Source of the DNA: Hevea brasiliensis
Taxonomy: Eukaryota; Streptophyta; Magnoliopsida; Malpighiales; Euphorbiaceae
DNA length: 64,000 bases
Assembly: GCF_030052815.1 (NCBI RefSeq)
Contig: NC_079502.1
Coordinates: 372,001-436,000, forward strand
Reading direction: 5' to 3'
Shown here: piece by piece, positions 1 to 11,811 of the stretch
Layout: each line of letters begins with the position of its first letter
How positions within the stretch are numbered: the first letter of the stretch is position 1
Position numbers and translations under genes: made by a program
The notes under the pieces: model-generated
What the model was told of the DNA's origin: nothing
The model's database searches: none
What the model saw: the letters and a program-made list of their open reading frames with translations, nothing else

Positions 1-458
1 TCTCTCAATTTTTTTTTTAGCTTATAAGTTTAATTTATAAGTTCAAAAATGATTATAAATAAATATATCAATCTATTTTTAAAGTTTATAAATAAGTTTA
101 ATTAGCTTATAAAGATAAACACATTCTGGCGATTCAGAATTAATTACCGCTTTCACTGCTCAATTTATAATTATTTTGCACACGATAGGGAAATCTAAAT
201 TCACATCACAAACGATTCCATTTAATTAAATTGCACAACTATCTTTGGACTGATTTCACAACAAAAGCCAGTTTTAAGGAATATTCCAAGGGTCGAGAAA
301 TAATAATAACAATATTCGAAAATAAAAATTTTACAAAATAGAAAAATAAATTAAAGCCTTTTAAAAAATAATTATTTCAAATATAATCAGCTAGAGTATC
401 CTTAGTGCAATTAGCTACAATCAATTATTTCTTAGTACTTTGACAGAAAAAAAATCAT

Positions 459-467
<9 letters not shown>

Positions 468-534
<67 letters not shown>
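468..534. repeat. (AT)n microsatellite
   Basis: An uninterrupted AT dinucleotide run inside the left inverted-repeat arm. The partner arm has a shorter run at the corresponding place (17379-17406), so the two arms differ in repeat length. Confidence 0.95.
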
Positions 535-538
<4 letters not shown>

Positions 539-962
539 TTTGTAAAATTTATTTTTTATAAAAAATATTTTTAATATTTAGGACGCTCAGAAAATGGGGT
601 AATAGAAAATATTTTTCTACTAAAAAGTAAAATTAAGCCATTTTTAAGGTAAATGATTTCTTTTTGTAAAAAAAGAAGTCATTTTCTGAATTTTGATGAT
701 TTTATTTAAATATGCAAACACTTCTAAATATATGTATAACTTAAACATATATCATTAGTTTAACGTTGTAATAAAAAATAATAGAAAATATTTTCTTAAA
801 AAATAATTTTCATGAAAAATATTTTTTATATGTAAATTATTTTATGCGAAATAAATGAAATCTAACTTAAATAATTAATTCAATCTTAAAACCTAGTTCA
901 CCATGAATTTAAGACATAAATATGTGAGATTCATATATTTAATAAGTGAATCCTATTATATA

Positions 963-1335
963 TGTAATGGCCCCACTAGTGATATTGTCCGCCTCTGGCC
1001 GAAGCCCTCACTTCGCTTTAAACGCGCGTCAATAGGGGTTAGGAACCACCAACTTATAAACCAGAGATCTCTCAGTGTTTTGTCGATGTAGGATTTGCCA
1101 CAGAGTGTTACAATCCACCCCCTTATCGGACTCAGCGTCCTCGCCGAGTTTGCCACCATCGCTCAAGGGGCGCTCACACCACAAATGTAATGGCAGGCCC
1201 CCTAGTGATATTAACCGCTCTGGCCGAAGCCCTCATGATTTTAAACGCAGCGTTAATAGGGGTTAGGAACCACCAACTTATAAACCCGAAGATCTCTCCG
1301 TGTTTTGTCGATGTAGGATTTGCTGAGGTGTTACA
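963..1335 (-). mobile_element. TRIM retrotransposon, complete, minus orientation
   Basis: Two direct repeats of 150 bp (963-1112 and 1186-1335) begin TGTAATGG and end GTGTTACA on the plus strand. They enclose a 73-bp internal part with no coding capacity. The flanks carry a 5-bp target duplication, ATATA (958-962 and 1336-1340). Next to the left LTR is a C-rich stretch that is the complement of a polypurine tract. The element interrupts the inverted-repeat arm, which continues on both sides. The same family occurs at 1367-1589 and 56228-57046. This size and structure define a terminal-repeat retrotransposon in miniature; a host-encoded or autonomous-element reverse transcriptase must have mobilised it. 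Confidence 0.85.
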
Positions 1336-1366
1336 ATATATCTATTTCTTGAGTTCATGTTGAATT

Positions 1367-1589
1367 TGTAACACCTAGGCAAATCCTACATCGACAAAAC
1401 ACTGAGAGATGCCGGGTATATAAGTTGATGGTTTGTAACCCTATCGACGCCGCTTTAAAAACCGTGAGGGCTTCAACCGCAGAGCGACAATATCACTAGT
1501 GGGCCGCCATTACATTTGTAGGTATCGTAGTCGCCCGCATGCAACCTCGAACGATGGTGGGCAAACTCAATGCCGAGGACGCCGAGTCC
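1367..1589 (+). mobile_element. TRIM retrotransposon, plus orientation, cut by the gap
   Basis: Begins TGTAACACCTAGG and follows the same family consensus as 56228-56619: a 5' LTR to about 1530, then a degenerate primer-binding region (normally TGGTATCAGAGCC) and internal sequence. It runs into the N stretch before the polypurine tract and 3' LTR appear. It inserted at the inner end of the inverted-repeat arm and lies opposite in orientation to the TRIM at 963-1335. Confidence 0.75.
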
Positions 1590-1689
1590 NNNNNNNNNNN
1601 NNNNNNNNNNNNNNNNNNNNNNNNNNNNNNNNNNNNNNNNNNNNNNNNNNNNNNNNNNNNNNNNNNNNNNNNNNNNNNNNNNNNNNNNN
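1590..1689. other. Assembly gap of 100 N
   Basis: Exactly 100 unknown bases, a conventional filler length, so the true size is not known. It falls between a TRIM and the last 12 bases of SEO exon 2, and hides SEO copy 1 exon 1 and most of exon 2. Repeats on the left side probably caused the break. Confidence 0.98.
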
Positions 1690-4077
1690 ATCTGCTGCAA
1701 GGTTTTCTTGATAACCGATGATGATATATGATTGCATTAAATTCTTCCTTCATTCATATAATTACATTAAAGTTTAGTTACTGATTTTGGAGTCACTGAC
1801 GAATCTTTGAACATGTTTGTAATCTACAGCTGGCATGCAATTGCACGGATAGAGATGCGGAAGAAACAACTATGACGATTCTCGAAAAGAACTTCAAAAC
1901 TATCTGTGGATGAAAAGCTGGTTATTGTGGCAGCTGCTTTGCAGTGAATTATGGTGAATTTTATCTGCTTACTCAGCTTGACACTCCAGATCCAGTTGCC
2001 AAGAATATGGCTTTCCTTAAGCAGCTGCAATTCATCAAGGAAATTGGCAGTGCATCCCAAAATCTCTCTGGAGCAATTAATGAGCTTATCCACGCCATAA
2101 TGACTGTAATCAAATGTGTTCTCCAGTTCAGTGTTCTAGATCCTAAGTATTTTGAAGCTGAAGAACAACCATCTGCCCCGACTGAAATAGCCAGAGCTAC
2201 CTACTGGACGATTTATAGTGTTGTGACCTGCGGCTCTTATATTGCTAAACTTGTTGGGTTGAGAAATCAGTAAGTCTTGGAATGCTTCCTTAATCCATTT
2301 TTTTTATTTCCAAGTAAATAAAACAGAAACCAATTTACTGTATTTCAGGAACACCATGGCAGAAATGACATCGCGACTGAAAACGCTGGCTTCTAAAGTT
2401 AGTAGCATGCAGAAAGTCCTGCAAGTTAAATTTTCTCATCGCAAACATGAAATTGGTAATTAAGCCCTTTATTGGTCATTCTAACTTGACCTTAACAACC
2501 CCTTCTCGGAATTACTGAATAAAGATCACCATTGGGATATTGCAGAAACTTACAAGTGGCTCATCAATCGTTTCAACACATACCAAGACCATACCATCCT
2601 CAGCGACTTATTTGACGTCGAGGGTGGGAAGACAGCCCTTGTGGTAGGCCATGACAACAAGAAAGAGGTTCGCAATTTACCCAATTTCAACTCTGACACT
2701 TCCCAGCATCTCACTTGTTAAGTATTACAAGCTATAGTTTTAAAATTCTTTTCGAAACAAATGCAGGTCGATATTAATTCGCTAAAGGGCTCCAACGTGT
2801 GGCTGCTCATATCTGGTCCTGATGCCTGTCATGCAGAAATGAAGACTCTTACTAAATTGTACCTAAAACTGCAAACCAAGGAGCAGAATAGGTATCATAT
2901 AGTGTGGCTTCCAATTGTGGACGAGTTCAATGAACGCGAGTTTTCGTCATTGCAATCCCTGATGCCTTGGTACACAGTGCGAAATCCTAAAATCGTCAAA
3001 CCAGTGGCCATTAGGTACATCAGGGAGGTATGGAAATTCACAAATGAGACAATTCTGGTGCCACTGCTTCCAAAGGACATGCAAAATCCCTTACCCTCGT
3101 ACTCTTGACCCGCTGTGGATATCAGGAGATTTGCTCAGCCTATTCTCTGTTCACGATCAAAAGAAATCACTGTGGCATCAGAATCTGCAGATAACCCTGG
3201 ATCTACTTCTCGGAGGAATTTATCCAGAAGATTCGGTAATTTTACATTCCTATAATTTATATTTATAGTTTTTTTATAAGATAATAAATTTTATTTTTAA
3301 TTAGACTTCAATTGGAGTTTGAACTCGCAAAACTTTCTTTTTTTTTATCAAAACTGAGTCAAGAGATCATTGATTAAATTTAATTTAGCTTTTAAGTATT
3401 TTTAGTAGACTAATTAAAATATGAGTGTATATATATCAGTCGAAACCAGCTTCAATCTTATGCCTTTACGGAGGAGAAGACATCAAGTGGATCGAGGACT
3501 TCACCACTATGATAAATCGGGTTAAGAATTTCACAAAGATAAGCATAGATTTGGTTTATGTGAGCAAGAGCAATGCCATCGATCATTACAACAATGCCAT
3601 TTTCGATTTCATCACGGCAAAGAAGGTTGGTGGATACTGGAAAGCTGATGAAACACACAATTGTCACTTTTGGACCCGATTGGAAAGCATCTTTTCTTGG
3701 GGGATACGAGATGGCAAGAATGCTAAAGAAAACAATACCATGAGAGATGTCATGTCTTTGCTAAGCTTCAATGGCAGCTACAAGGGATGGGCTGTGTTTG
3801 GTCAATTAGGATCATCTCATAAAGTGGTGAAAGCCACAGGAGAAGTCGTTCTGGATGTGTTGTTATGATAAATAACTGGTGGAAAGCTGGCACGAACATT
3901 GATTCTTTTGTGCTAGCACTCAACCAACAGATCGAACAACATCTTAAGGTCCAAAAACACCATTGTTATCACATTGTTCTCCCCACCACTGTTCCAAGGG
4001 TCCCAGATGAGATGATGATATGCGCAATTTGTGATCGTAAAATGGGCAAGTATCTAATGTACCGTTGCTGCGAGTAG
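1690..4077 (+). pseudogene. Sieve element occlusion (SEO) gene copy 1, truncated and frame-broken
   Basis: Near-identical to the intact gene at 28222-30972 and keeps its exon layout: end of exon 2 (1690-1701), exon 3 1830-2269, exon 4 2349-2455, exon 5 2546-2667, exon 6 2767-3235, exon 7 3440-4077. Splice donors and acceptors are preserved. Exons 1 and most of 2 are lost in the gap. Exon 3 lacks three single bases within about 60 bp (near 1886, 1907 and 1938), each in a homopolymer. Exon 6 lacks two bases (near 3072 and 3093). Exon 7 has a 2-base gain that creates a TGA at 3866-3868. As written it cannot encode a full SEO protein. The homopolymer pattern means sequencing error remains possible, so pseudogene is the reading of this assembly rather than proof of decay. 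Confidence 0.8.
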
Positions 4078-5507
4078 TGACCAAGCTTGGCTTGTTATGG
4101 TGGAGGTGATCACCGGCCATCTGGTGTTTCGTTGAAAGAATAAATAAATAATTAATGCGAGAATTTTCTTGCATTGCAATTTAGGATATTCTGTGTTTTA
4201 GTGGTTAATGTCTAGACTGGACGATTAACCAGTCTCCACATAAGTATGTGCTTGTGTGTATGTTAAGTCTAGCTCTATACGAGCTAAGTATGTGCTTATG
4301 TATGTTGTGCAATAAACCTTGAATGCTTGCAGTGCAAACACCTCCCCAGTTTGGTGTGCTTTCAAGGAACTGTTATAATAAAACTTGAAGGCTGTATTAA
4401 GCCTCTATCAATATATGTGTCTCTTTGTTCTACGTAATTGCAAATTAAGGGGGTAAGGACTCAATATTTTATTTACTTTTGTTCTTCTGAAATTCAGTTG
4501 CTCATTTCATCCACAAAGACCTATTGTAATGGAATTTAAAGTTGCATCTGACTTCAAGAATTTGCAGCTTTTGAAATTGCATATTTCAAATGAAATAAAG
4601 AATTTCAGAGGATATTATATGTTTTAGCTAGATCCAGTAATTAAACCAAACAGACCTTTGAAAAAAAGAGAGAGAAAAAAAAAATAAAACTTGATATCCT
4701 TGGTTCCTCCAGAAGAGAATGAGGAAAAAAATGCATTTTTCAATTCATTGCATCTTATCCAAAAGATTTCCCCTCCAATTTGGAGGAGAATGGAGGGAAA
4801 TTAGTACTATTTATATGGAAATTATCTCATTAGCCTTCTACATCTCCCCCATCATTTCTGCTCTTCTCTCAGCTGTTCATGGTCACTTTTGTGAACTTTT
4901 AGCTTGTAGATGATGTTCATCTATGTGGTTGGATTGTTTTCAGAGAAGGGAAAGATGCAGGAGCTTCCCAATTTGCAAGCTGCATTGATCCTTGGTTGGT
5001 AAATAGACTCACTTGTCTTACCGCCGGTCACAGTTTATGATCCAACAGAGACTGAAAGTTGTCTAACTTATATTCAGCAAATTGTATCTAATTATATCAC
5101 ACAACAAATTGTTAATTAAAAATAAATTTGATTCAAGCAATTTGCATAATTATATGCTATAAAGTGATCAATTAATCAATAATTAACTATATCTTTAGAA
5201 TATTGGCCAATGAATGTATAATGATATTGACAAAAATAATATTAAACCTCAAAGGCAAAATTATTATTTTGTTTTTGAAAGAAAGAAAAACAATCATTAT
5301 ACTTATATTTGAGTAATTAACTTAGATATAAGAAGATAAATGAGGGTATAATAAGTATTCTCCCTCCTTTTATATAGGGTAGAAATTATTTTCCTCTTAT
5401 ATTCTAATAATTTATTTAAACATCATATATAAAAGAAATTTGATTTTTTTTCTTTTATTTTTTCTATTCAATTTCTTTTCGTTTCCTTCACAATTAAGAA
5501 TCATATC
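4078..5507. other. 3' flank of SEO copy 1, no gene
   Basis: AT-rich sequence that matches 30973-32392 downstream of SEO copy 2. It includes AATAAAT polyadenylation-type motifs soon after the stop codon and a partly repeated stretch around 4240-4315. Short open frames here (for example 4719-4913) have no recognisable protein and are not kept in copy 2. Confidence 0.7.
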
Positions 5508-5719
5508 TGTTGGCACTGGGTGGGGATAACCCAGTGGGCCAGCATCCTGCCCAGATCTCTTCAGTTCATGGTGCTTGGGCTGCTACTCTATAAAGAGTTG
5601 GAGTTGCGCCTCTACTAACAGCTTAAGCTTTTGGCACAGTGGTAAGCGTTTGATCTTAAAATTGGTATCAAAGCTTGTCTCCCTTGCTTGAGGTTTGAAC
5701 ACCTTAGAGAGATCCTATA

Positions 5720-7203
5720 ATGGCTGGCACATTTAACACAGCTAGTATCCTTGCACCTTTAGTTGAAGGACACTCTATCACTAGACCACCTTTATTTAAT
5801 AGTTCTAATTACTCTTTTCGGAAAGTTAGGATGAGAAACTTTATACAATCTGTTGATATTGAAGCATGGCAAAGAATTGTTAAAGGTCCTAAAATTCCAT
5901 TAGAATTACATGCTGATGGTTAAAGAGAAAAACTTGAAGAGGAATATAATGAACTTGATTGGAAGAAATTTTCTTCAAATGCTAAAGCTTTAAATATTCT
6001 TCATAGTGCACTTGATGCAACTGAATATAACTGTATTTCAAGTTGCACATCTGCCAAAGAAGTGTGGGATAAACTTGAAGTCGCTTATGAGGGGACTAAT
6101 CAAGTGAAGGAATTAAAAGCAATAGACTTGTTTGAGAGTATGAGCTATTTGAGATGAAACCTGGAGAAACCATTTTAGGAATGAGCACAAGATTTACTGA
6201 TTTAGAGAATGTCATCAAACCACTTGAAAAGAAATTCACTAAAGAAGAATTAGTTAAGAAAGTCTTGAGGTCACTACCTAAATCATGGGAAACAAAAGTA
6301 ATAGTGATCTTTGACACCAAAGACTTCTCCAAATTCACTTATGATGAGTTGATTAGTTCTCTTATTGCTCATGAAATGCTTTATGACAAGAATAAGAGCA
6401 ATGTGGATGATGAAAAGAAAAAGAAAGGATGTTATATTTTTATGGCTTGAAATTTTTGGATATGCTTTTCATGGGTCCGAATTGAGATCTAACCTAAAAG
6501 TTTCATGTTTTTTACTACCCGATTGGGAGAAAAAGTGAGATCTGTGGTAGTAGCAGAGCGGGCTGATAGGTCTAGGCTCGAAGCCCACCAATGATCTCGT
6601 TAGGGGTGCGGGGGCAACGCCTACCATGATGGACCAGTATAAATATTGTAATATTCTACCCTTTGCGATAGAGTTGTGAGATATTTGGAAAACACACTGG
6701 GGTTAGAGCTTGAGAGTTCTGATTGATTGTATCTTGCTCTTTGCATCATAGTGAAACTTTTTCTCTTGTCTTGCCTGTGGACATAGACCTTGCAGTTGAA
6801 CCACGTTAAATCCTATGTTATTCTTCTTCTCTTTTCAATACTGTGTGATTGTGCGATTTGTGTGTGTGCTTTAGATTTGCGTGCTTGTTATAACAAAGGA
6901 ATTGCCTTGAAATCAAACAAAGAGGATGAGATAAGGAAAACTATAGCTTTTAAGGCTGCCTCAAGTGATAGCTCCAATAGTTTAAGTGATGAAGATGATA
7001 TTGCTATGATTGCAAGAAGATTCAAGAAAGCATTCAAAAAGGGAGGTTCAAAATATAAGAAATTTCTAGAGAAGTATTCTCCCAAAGGTGAAACAAGCAA
7101 GGATCAAAGTGAGATCAAATGCTTCAAATGCAACAAACCTGGCCACAACAAACCAAATTGTCCTAAACTAAAAAAGAAGAATTCAAAGGACAAGAGCATG
7201 TAA
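5720..7203 (+). pseudogene. Copia-1 gag, copy 1, broken
   Basis: Starts at the ATG 60 bases after the 5' LTR (peptide start MAGTFNTASILAP). A UBN2-type gag region follows, with the motifs STRFTDL and LRSLPKSWETKV around 6180-6300, then an acidic linker and a CCHC zinc knuckle (CFKCNKPGHNKPNC) at about 7120-7162. An in-frame TAA at 5921 stops the first section; copy 2 has TAT there. A 466-bp solo LTR splits the frame at 6430-6895. In the family, gag forms the particle that packages element RNA. This copy cannot make it. Confidence 0.8.
6430..6895 (+). mobile_element. Solo LTR (Copia type) inside copia-1 gag
   Basis: Starts TGTTATATTTT and ends TTATAACA, flanked on both sides by AAGGA (6425-6429 and 6896-6900). 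Removing it reconnects the gag frame. The 3' part has the usual copia LTR features: TATA-like TATAAATATTG, then a GTGGACATAGACC and GAACCACGTTAAATC block. No internal region remains, so it is a recombination product of a full element. An equivalent copy with the same duplication is at 33306-33774. Confidence 0.88.
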
Positions 7204-7394
7204 GCATTAGTTGCTGGCTGGAAGGATAGCGATGACTCTTTAAGTGATAACTCAATTGACAAGGTGGTTGCACACATTTGTCTCATGGCTCTAGAAGAGA
7301 ATAAACCAAAAAGTTCTCACCAAAGAGAAAGCAACAATGAGATAAATAATTCTAAATCTCTTAGTATTGAAGAATATGAAGATGCACTACCAAA

Positions 7395-7925
7395 GTGTTT
7401 GAAGAATGCAAAGTTTATAAGAAAATATGTTCTTCTTTAAACAAAGAAATTGCTTCTTTAAGATCAGAAAATATTTCTATGAGTATTGCTATGCAAGAAA
7501 ACAAGTGTTATAAAAATCAAATGCTTTTGTTTGATGAGTTGAAAAAGGAGATAGAAGATTCAAAAACTACTTATGAAAAACTCATTGAGAAAAACAAGGT
7601 TTTTAAAGCCAAGGTGGAATCTTTGATAAATGATTTAGTTAAATTCACCAATGGCACAAAAATTCTTAATACTTTACTTGGTTCTCAAAGATTATCAAAT
7701 TAAAAATCTGGTCTTAATTATGATGGATTCATGCATTATGGCAAATACAAAAATTTCTTTGTGAAAGCTTCATCTTCTTCGTTACTAAATATTATTTGCT
7801 TCTATTGTAATCAAAATGGTCATATGGTTAGTCATTGTCCCATAAGGAAAGGTTCCTTAAAGGTGAAAAAGATATGGGTACCTAAAGGAACAGTTTCTAA
7901 TGTCTCTAAGGACCCAAATTTGCAA
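7395..7925 (+). pseudogene. Copia-1 region after gag: coiled coil and second zinc knuckle, copy 1
   Basis: A lysine- and glutamate-rich stretch (7395-7703) with heptad-like spacing is followed by a second CCHC knuckle (CFYCNQNGHMVSHC) at about 7797-7840. Copy 2 continues from here into the protease region. In copy 1 the sequence jumps at about 7920 straight into the middle of integrase, which marks an internal deletion. Confidence 0.7.
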
Positions 7926-9324
7926 GAAAAATAAAACTTTACAAGAAATGGCAAGAACAATGCTTTATGAAAACAATCTTCTAAAATATTTTTGGGCAGA
8001 AGCCGTAAACACTGCTTGCTATATTTTGAATAAAGCAATAGTTAGACCAATTTTAAAGAAAACCACCTATCAGTTGTGGAAAGACAGAAAGCCTAACATT
8101 TCTTACTTTCGTGCATTTGGTTATAAGTATTACATTTTAAATAATAAGAAGGATAACCTCAAAAAGTTTGATGTGAAATTGGATGAGGGTATTTTTCTTG
8201 GATATTCCATACATAGTAAAGCCTATAGAGTCTTTAATAGGAGAATTTTGTTAGTTGAAGAAACTATTCATGTTATGTTTGATGAAACTAACAACTTTTT
8301 GAAAAAAAAGATTATTTTTTATGATGATGATGAACTAAGTAGAACTTTTGGAACAAAAAGGGATGAGACTCAGAAGCAACGAAGTCATCCTATTAATGAG
8401 CCTCAAAGTGCAAATGCGAATGGAATTGTCAATGAAAATGCAAATGAGAAAGATCAAAAAGGTAATCAAGAAGTATAGCCCAATATTGAAAAGCTCCAAA
8501 TTAATGAACCACATTATGATGACCTACCTCAAGAATGGAGATATCATAGAGATCATCCAAAGGAGGACATCATTGATAGCCCTTCACAAAAGATGATGAC
8601 AAGAGCTCAACTTTGAAAATACTTTGGTAATTTTACATTTATTTCTCAATTAGAACCAAAGTCTTATGATAAAGCTCAAAGTGACGAGAGTTGGATTCTT
8701 GCTATGCAAGAAGAACTCAATCAATTGGAGAGAAATAAAGTATGAAAACTTGTTCCTAGGCCTAGAAATCATTCTATCATTGGTACTAAATTTGTTTTAG
8801 GAACAAAATGGATGATAAAGGTCATGTTATTAGAAATAAGGCTAGACTAGTAGTTCAAGGATCCATTCAAGAGGAAGGTATTGATTTTGATGAGACCTTT
8901 GCTTCGGTTGCTAGAATTAAAGCTATTAGGATGTTATGTGCATTTGAATGTTATAAGAATTTTATGTTATAATAATGAATGTTAAGAGTGCATTCTTGAA
9001 TGGTTATATTGATGAAAAAGTTTGTGTTGAACAACCACCGGGTTTTGAAAGCTATGAATTTCTTGATCATGTTTATAAACTCACTAAGTCCTTATATGGA
9101 TTGAAACAAGCCCCTAGAGTTTGGTATGAGGGGTTTAGTAAGTTTCTTTTAGAAAATGGTTTTCAAAGAGAAAAAGTAAACAACACACTTTTCACAAAGA
9201 TGCACAAACATTATATGCTTATTGTTCAAATTTATGTTGGTGACATTATTTTTGGTACTACTAATGCTTCTTTATGCAAAAGCTTCTCTAAGATGATGCA
9301 AAATGAATTTGAGATGAGTATGAT
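7926..9324 (+). pseudogene. Copia-1 integrase C-terminal part and reverse transcriptase, copy 1
   Basis: From about 7946 the frame reads the end of the integrase core and its C-terminal zone (AVNTACYILNKA; then FRAFGYKYYIL; GIFLGYSIHSKAYRVFN). After an acidic linker comes the RT N-terminal half (EELNQLERNKV near 8710-8750). The RT core from 8975 carries VKSAFLNGYIDE, EQPPGFES and LYGLKQAPRVWYE. The catalytic YVDD box reads YVGD (9234-9245), and the frame is shifted at 8755-8975, so RT is inactive. The region ends where the 2.5-kb insertion begins, and RT/RNase H resumes at 11812. Confidence 0.82.
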
Positions 9325-11811
9325 TGTAACACCACAATTTTAGAAATAATAATAAAGACTAATTTATAAAAAATTTGGAGAGAAAATTTTACTTTTTAAT
9401 TATAATTAAAAGTGGAATTTTAGAAGTTTGGATGAAAAAGAAAATATTGGAAAAGTTTAAGGACTGAAAGGGAATTATTTAAAACAATAATAATAATAAT
9501 AGTAAATGATTTTCTAGAATTGTGTTCCTCCACCGTACCAGTGGGATACGTGGCACTAATCTATTTGGAAGGAAAAAAAAAACAACAATAGTAAATTCTA
9601 GATAAAGCCAAAGAGAGAGGGAGGAAGATATTTCTCTTCTCATTTCAAAAAAAAAAAAATCCTTTCTGCCATTCTTTTTCTACGAAGTTCCATCTCCATT
9701 ACTCTCATCAAAAGAACCATAGCTCTTTTCTTTCAAATTTCATTCTTTTCTTCCATGGATTCATTCATGTTAAAGTTTAACTCCATCACTTTTAAGAGAT
9801 TAAAGAACCAAAAAAAAAAATTTTAAGGAGAATGGTGCCATACTTGTGTTGTCCTAGATGGAAGATATGGCAAAAAAAATAAGAGAAAAAGTGTTTCAGC
9901 ACTTCTCCATGAGATATTGGGTTTTTCTTAAGAAAGGTAAGTACCCAAACTTTATTTTTCTCTCTCAGTATTTTAATTTTCTTAAACTTGTCAGTTGTCA
10001 TAGATTGTATTATATTTCTCAATACCTCTAGAGAGATGATGGATATGTTTATAGGAAAATTTAGGGCAACTATAGCATTGGGGATATTAACCTGGCATAG
10101 TTAGGTTTTGATACACATAATAAAGCTGAAATGAGAATATTTTTACACTTTAATTAATCACAACAGACACAAATTGCATTTGGAGAAATGTTTAAAACTA
10201 AATCCTCGTCCTACAACTCCTTCCACTTGTATTTTTAAGAGAATACAAGAGTCTCCAAGGCTGGAAGGACTGAAAAGAGAGAGAAACATAGTCAGAACTG
10301 TAGAGAGTATGTAACCACAGGGAAATTTGAGGCCACTTGCCAATATCATCTCCATCTCTAGCAACCAGCAGTAGCTGGGACAACAACTGGCCTTGAATCT
10401 TCTGCTTTCTCATGTTCCATGTTAAGAATCTTGTTGTTGATCAAGTTATGGGGAGCAATTACATTTCGGATCAGGGAAGAAGGATAGATAACCAACATCA
10501 TATAATTGGTTTTAACAGCAAAAGCCTTGATTAAATTAGCTACATTGAGGTTTGGAAGTAGATTGAATACATGCTGTAAATGGTACAAATATGTGATATT
10601 TTAGAAAGGTAAAAGTTGGGGTATCTTTAAAATACTCTGTATATAAGTGATATTTTAGAGATCCTAATAGCCTTAAATTGGGTATGATATTGATAGGTTA
10701 AATCAATTTAATTTATTTTTATGGTTTATAAGGTTAGGGAAAAAAATATTAATTACAAATATGTGCCAATAAAAATAATAATGCGTGGGTTTTAGAGCAT
10801 CTCATTTGATAATTATGGGTAGTTGTGCGGGTAACTCAAGGGCTATGTAACTTGCAGCCGCCAGAAGACATATTTTTCTTTGGAAAGATCTTAATTTGGT
10901 TTGACCATGAATTTGGAGAAGGGACAGACATAGAACTTGTTACTTGGTGCCTGAACATGGGTGCTGATAGAAAAGTGATGAATTGTTCGACAATTCACGT
11001 GCTAAATGGGCAATGTCTTCACTAATAAAATGAGAGATATAAATCAGACCATGCACACTTGTATTAATAAATCAAAGGGTAAATGGTGGGGACAAGTTCC
11101 CACAAATGAAATGAGTGTTGTAATAATAATATGTATATTATTCATTATTTAGTTACTATAACAATAAATATGATTAATTTTTATACTTTAATATATAGGT
11201 ATATATTTCACATTAGAAATTAGAAATAGAAAATTTAACAGCAATCTTATTTACCCAGGATCAAGGAGAATACTACAATAAAATAGAAGGATACTAGAGA
11301 GGCAACTTATTTATCAGAGGCTTGAGAATAGAATGGATTAATGCAATTTAAAAAAAAAAGAGTTGTTTCTCTATTGGAGAACCACAAAATTTCTATGAGA
11401 AAGCTTAATGTAAATTACTGGAAAAAAATAAAAATAAAAGTAATAAGAATAAAAAAATTCGTAAATGATTTTCTAGAATTAGAATTGAGCTCAAGCTCCA
11501 ATAGCATTACATTTTAAAGTCATTAACAATGCACATTAGTAGAGAATTGAGAGCTACATGGACCTGATCCTCCATTTTGTAATCGAGGTACATAAGCAGT
11601 CTTCGGGTGCAGTCCAAAGTAGGTTAATTTTAATTTTCTTTATTTTCAAAGTTTCCTTTCTATATCTTTAAATTTTGAATCTAGAATAATATTTATGAAT
11701 TTAACATGTTAGTTATTTATGTATTTTAAGATAGTTAAGATATTGTAATATAAATTAAATACATTTTCCATGTTAGTTATATAATTTGAAATAGGTGGAT
11801 TGGTTGTGACA
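9325..11811. mobile_element. 2,487-bp solo LTR-like insertion in copia-1 RT, copy 1
   Basis: Starts TGTAACACCAC and ends GGTTGTGACA (TG...CA), with target duplication ATGAT at 9320-9324 and 11812-11816. Without it the RT frame runs straight through. The termini look like those of large Gypsy chromovirus LTRs, so a solo LTR is the best reading. It has no gag or pol. About 10060-10600 contains a host gene fragment (RPN8) and its downstream sequence, which an ordinary LTR would not have. Copy 2 has the same insertion at the same site (51770 onward). A non-autonomous element that picked up gene sequence is the alternative. Confidence 0.75.
10358..10588 (-). pseudogene. RPN8: RPN8 (26S proteasome lid subunit) C-terminal fragment
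   Basis: Minus-strand reading gives [35 protein letters not shown] and EHEKAEDS in order, then a stop at 10358. This is the C-terminal end of RPN8/PSMD7, the MPN-domain lid subunit of the 26S proteasome. Only about 76 residues are present, and the N-terminal MPN domain and the rest of the gene are absent. A few substitutions (for example P for L in the IYLSSL-type motif) suggest decay. It sits inside the LTR-like insertion and recurs in copy 2 (58268-58519). It cannot encode a working subunit. Antisense or siRNA action on the true gene is conceivable but unproven. Confidence 0.8.

Larger units (their letters stand above)
1..1366. repeat. Left arm of a ~0.94 kb inverted repeat
   Basis: Read as reverse complement, this stretch matches 16926-17861 almost throughout. 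Base 1 pairs with about 17861, and about 1366 pairs with about 16926. Shared landmarks include the hexamer run at the outer end, the block around 120-300 and an AT microsatellite at the same relative place. The match resumes at 1341 after an inserted TRIM (963-1335). The arm probably continues past the window start, so its outer end is unknown. No gene is visible in it. Confidence 0.85.

Noticed and set aside
10825..11025. Second captured gene fragment in the solo LTR-like insertion
   Set aside because: A 66-codon frame is open, but I recognise no family and it is cut by Athila-2 in the other copy.
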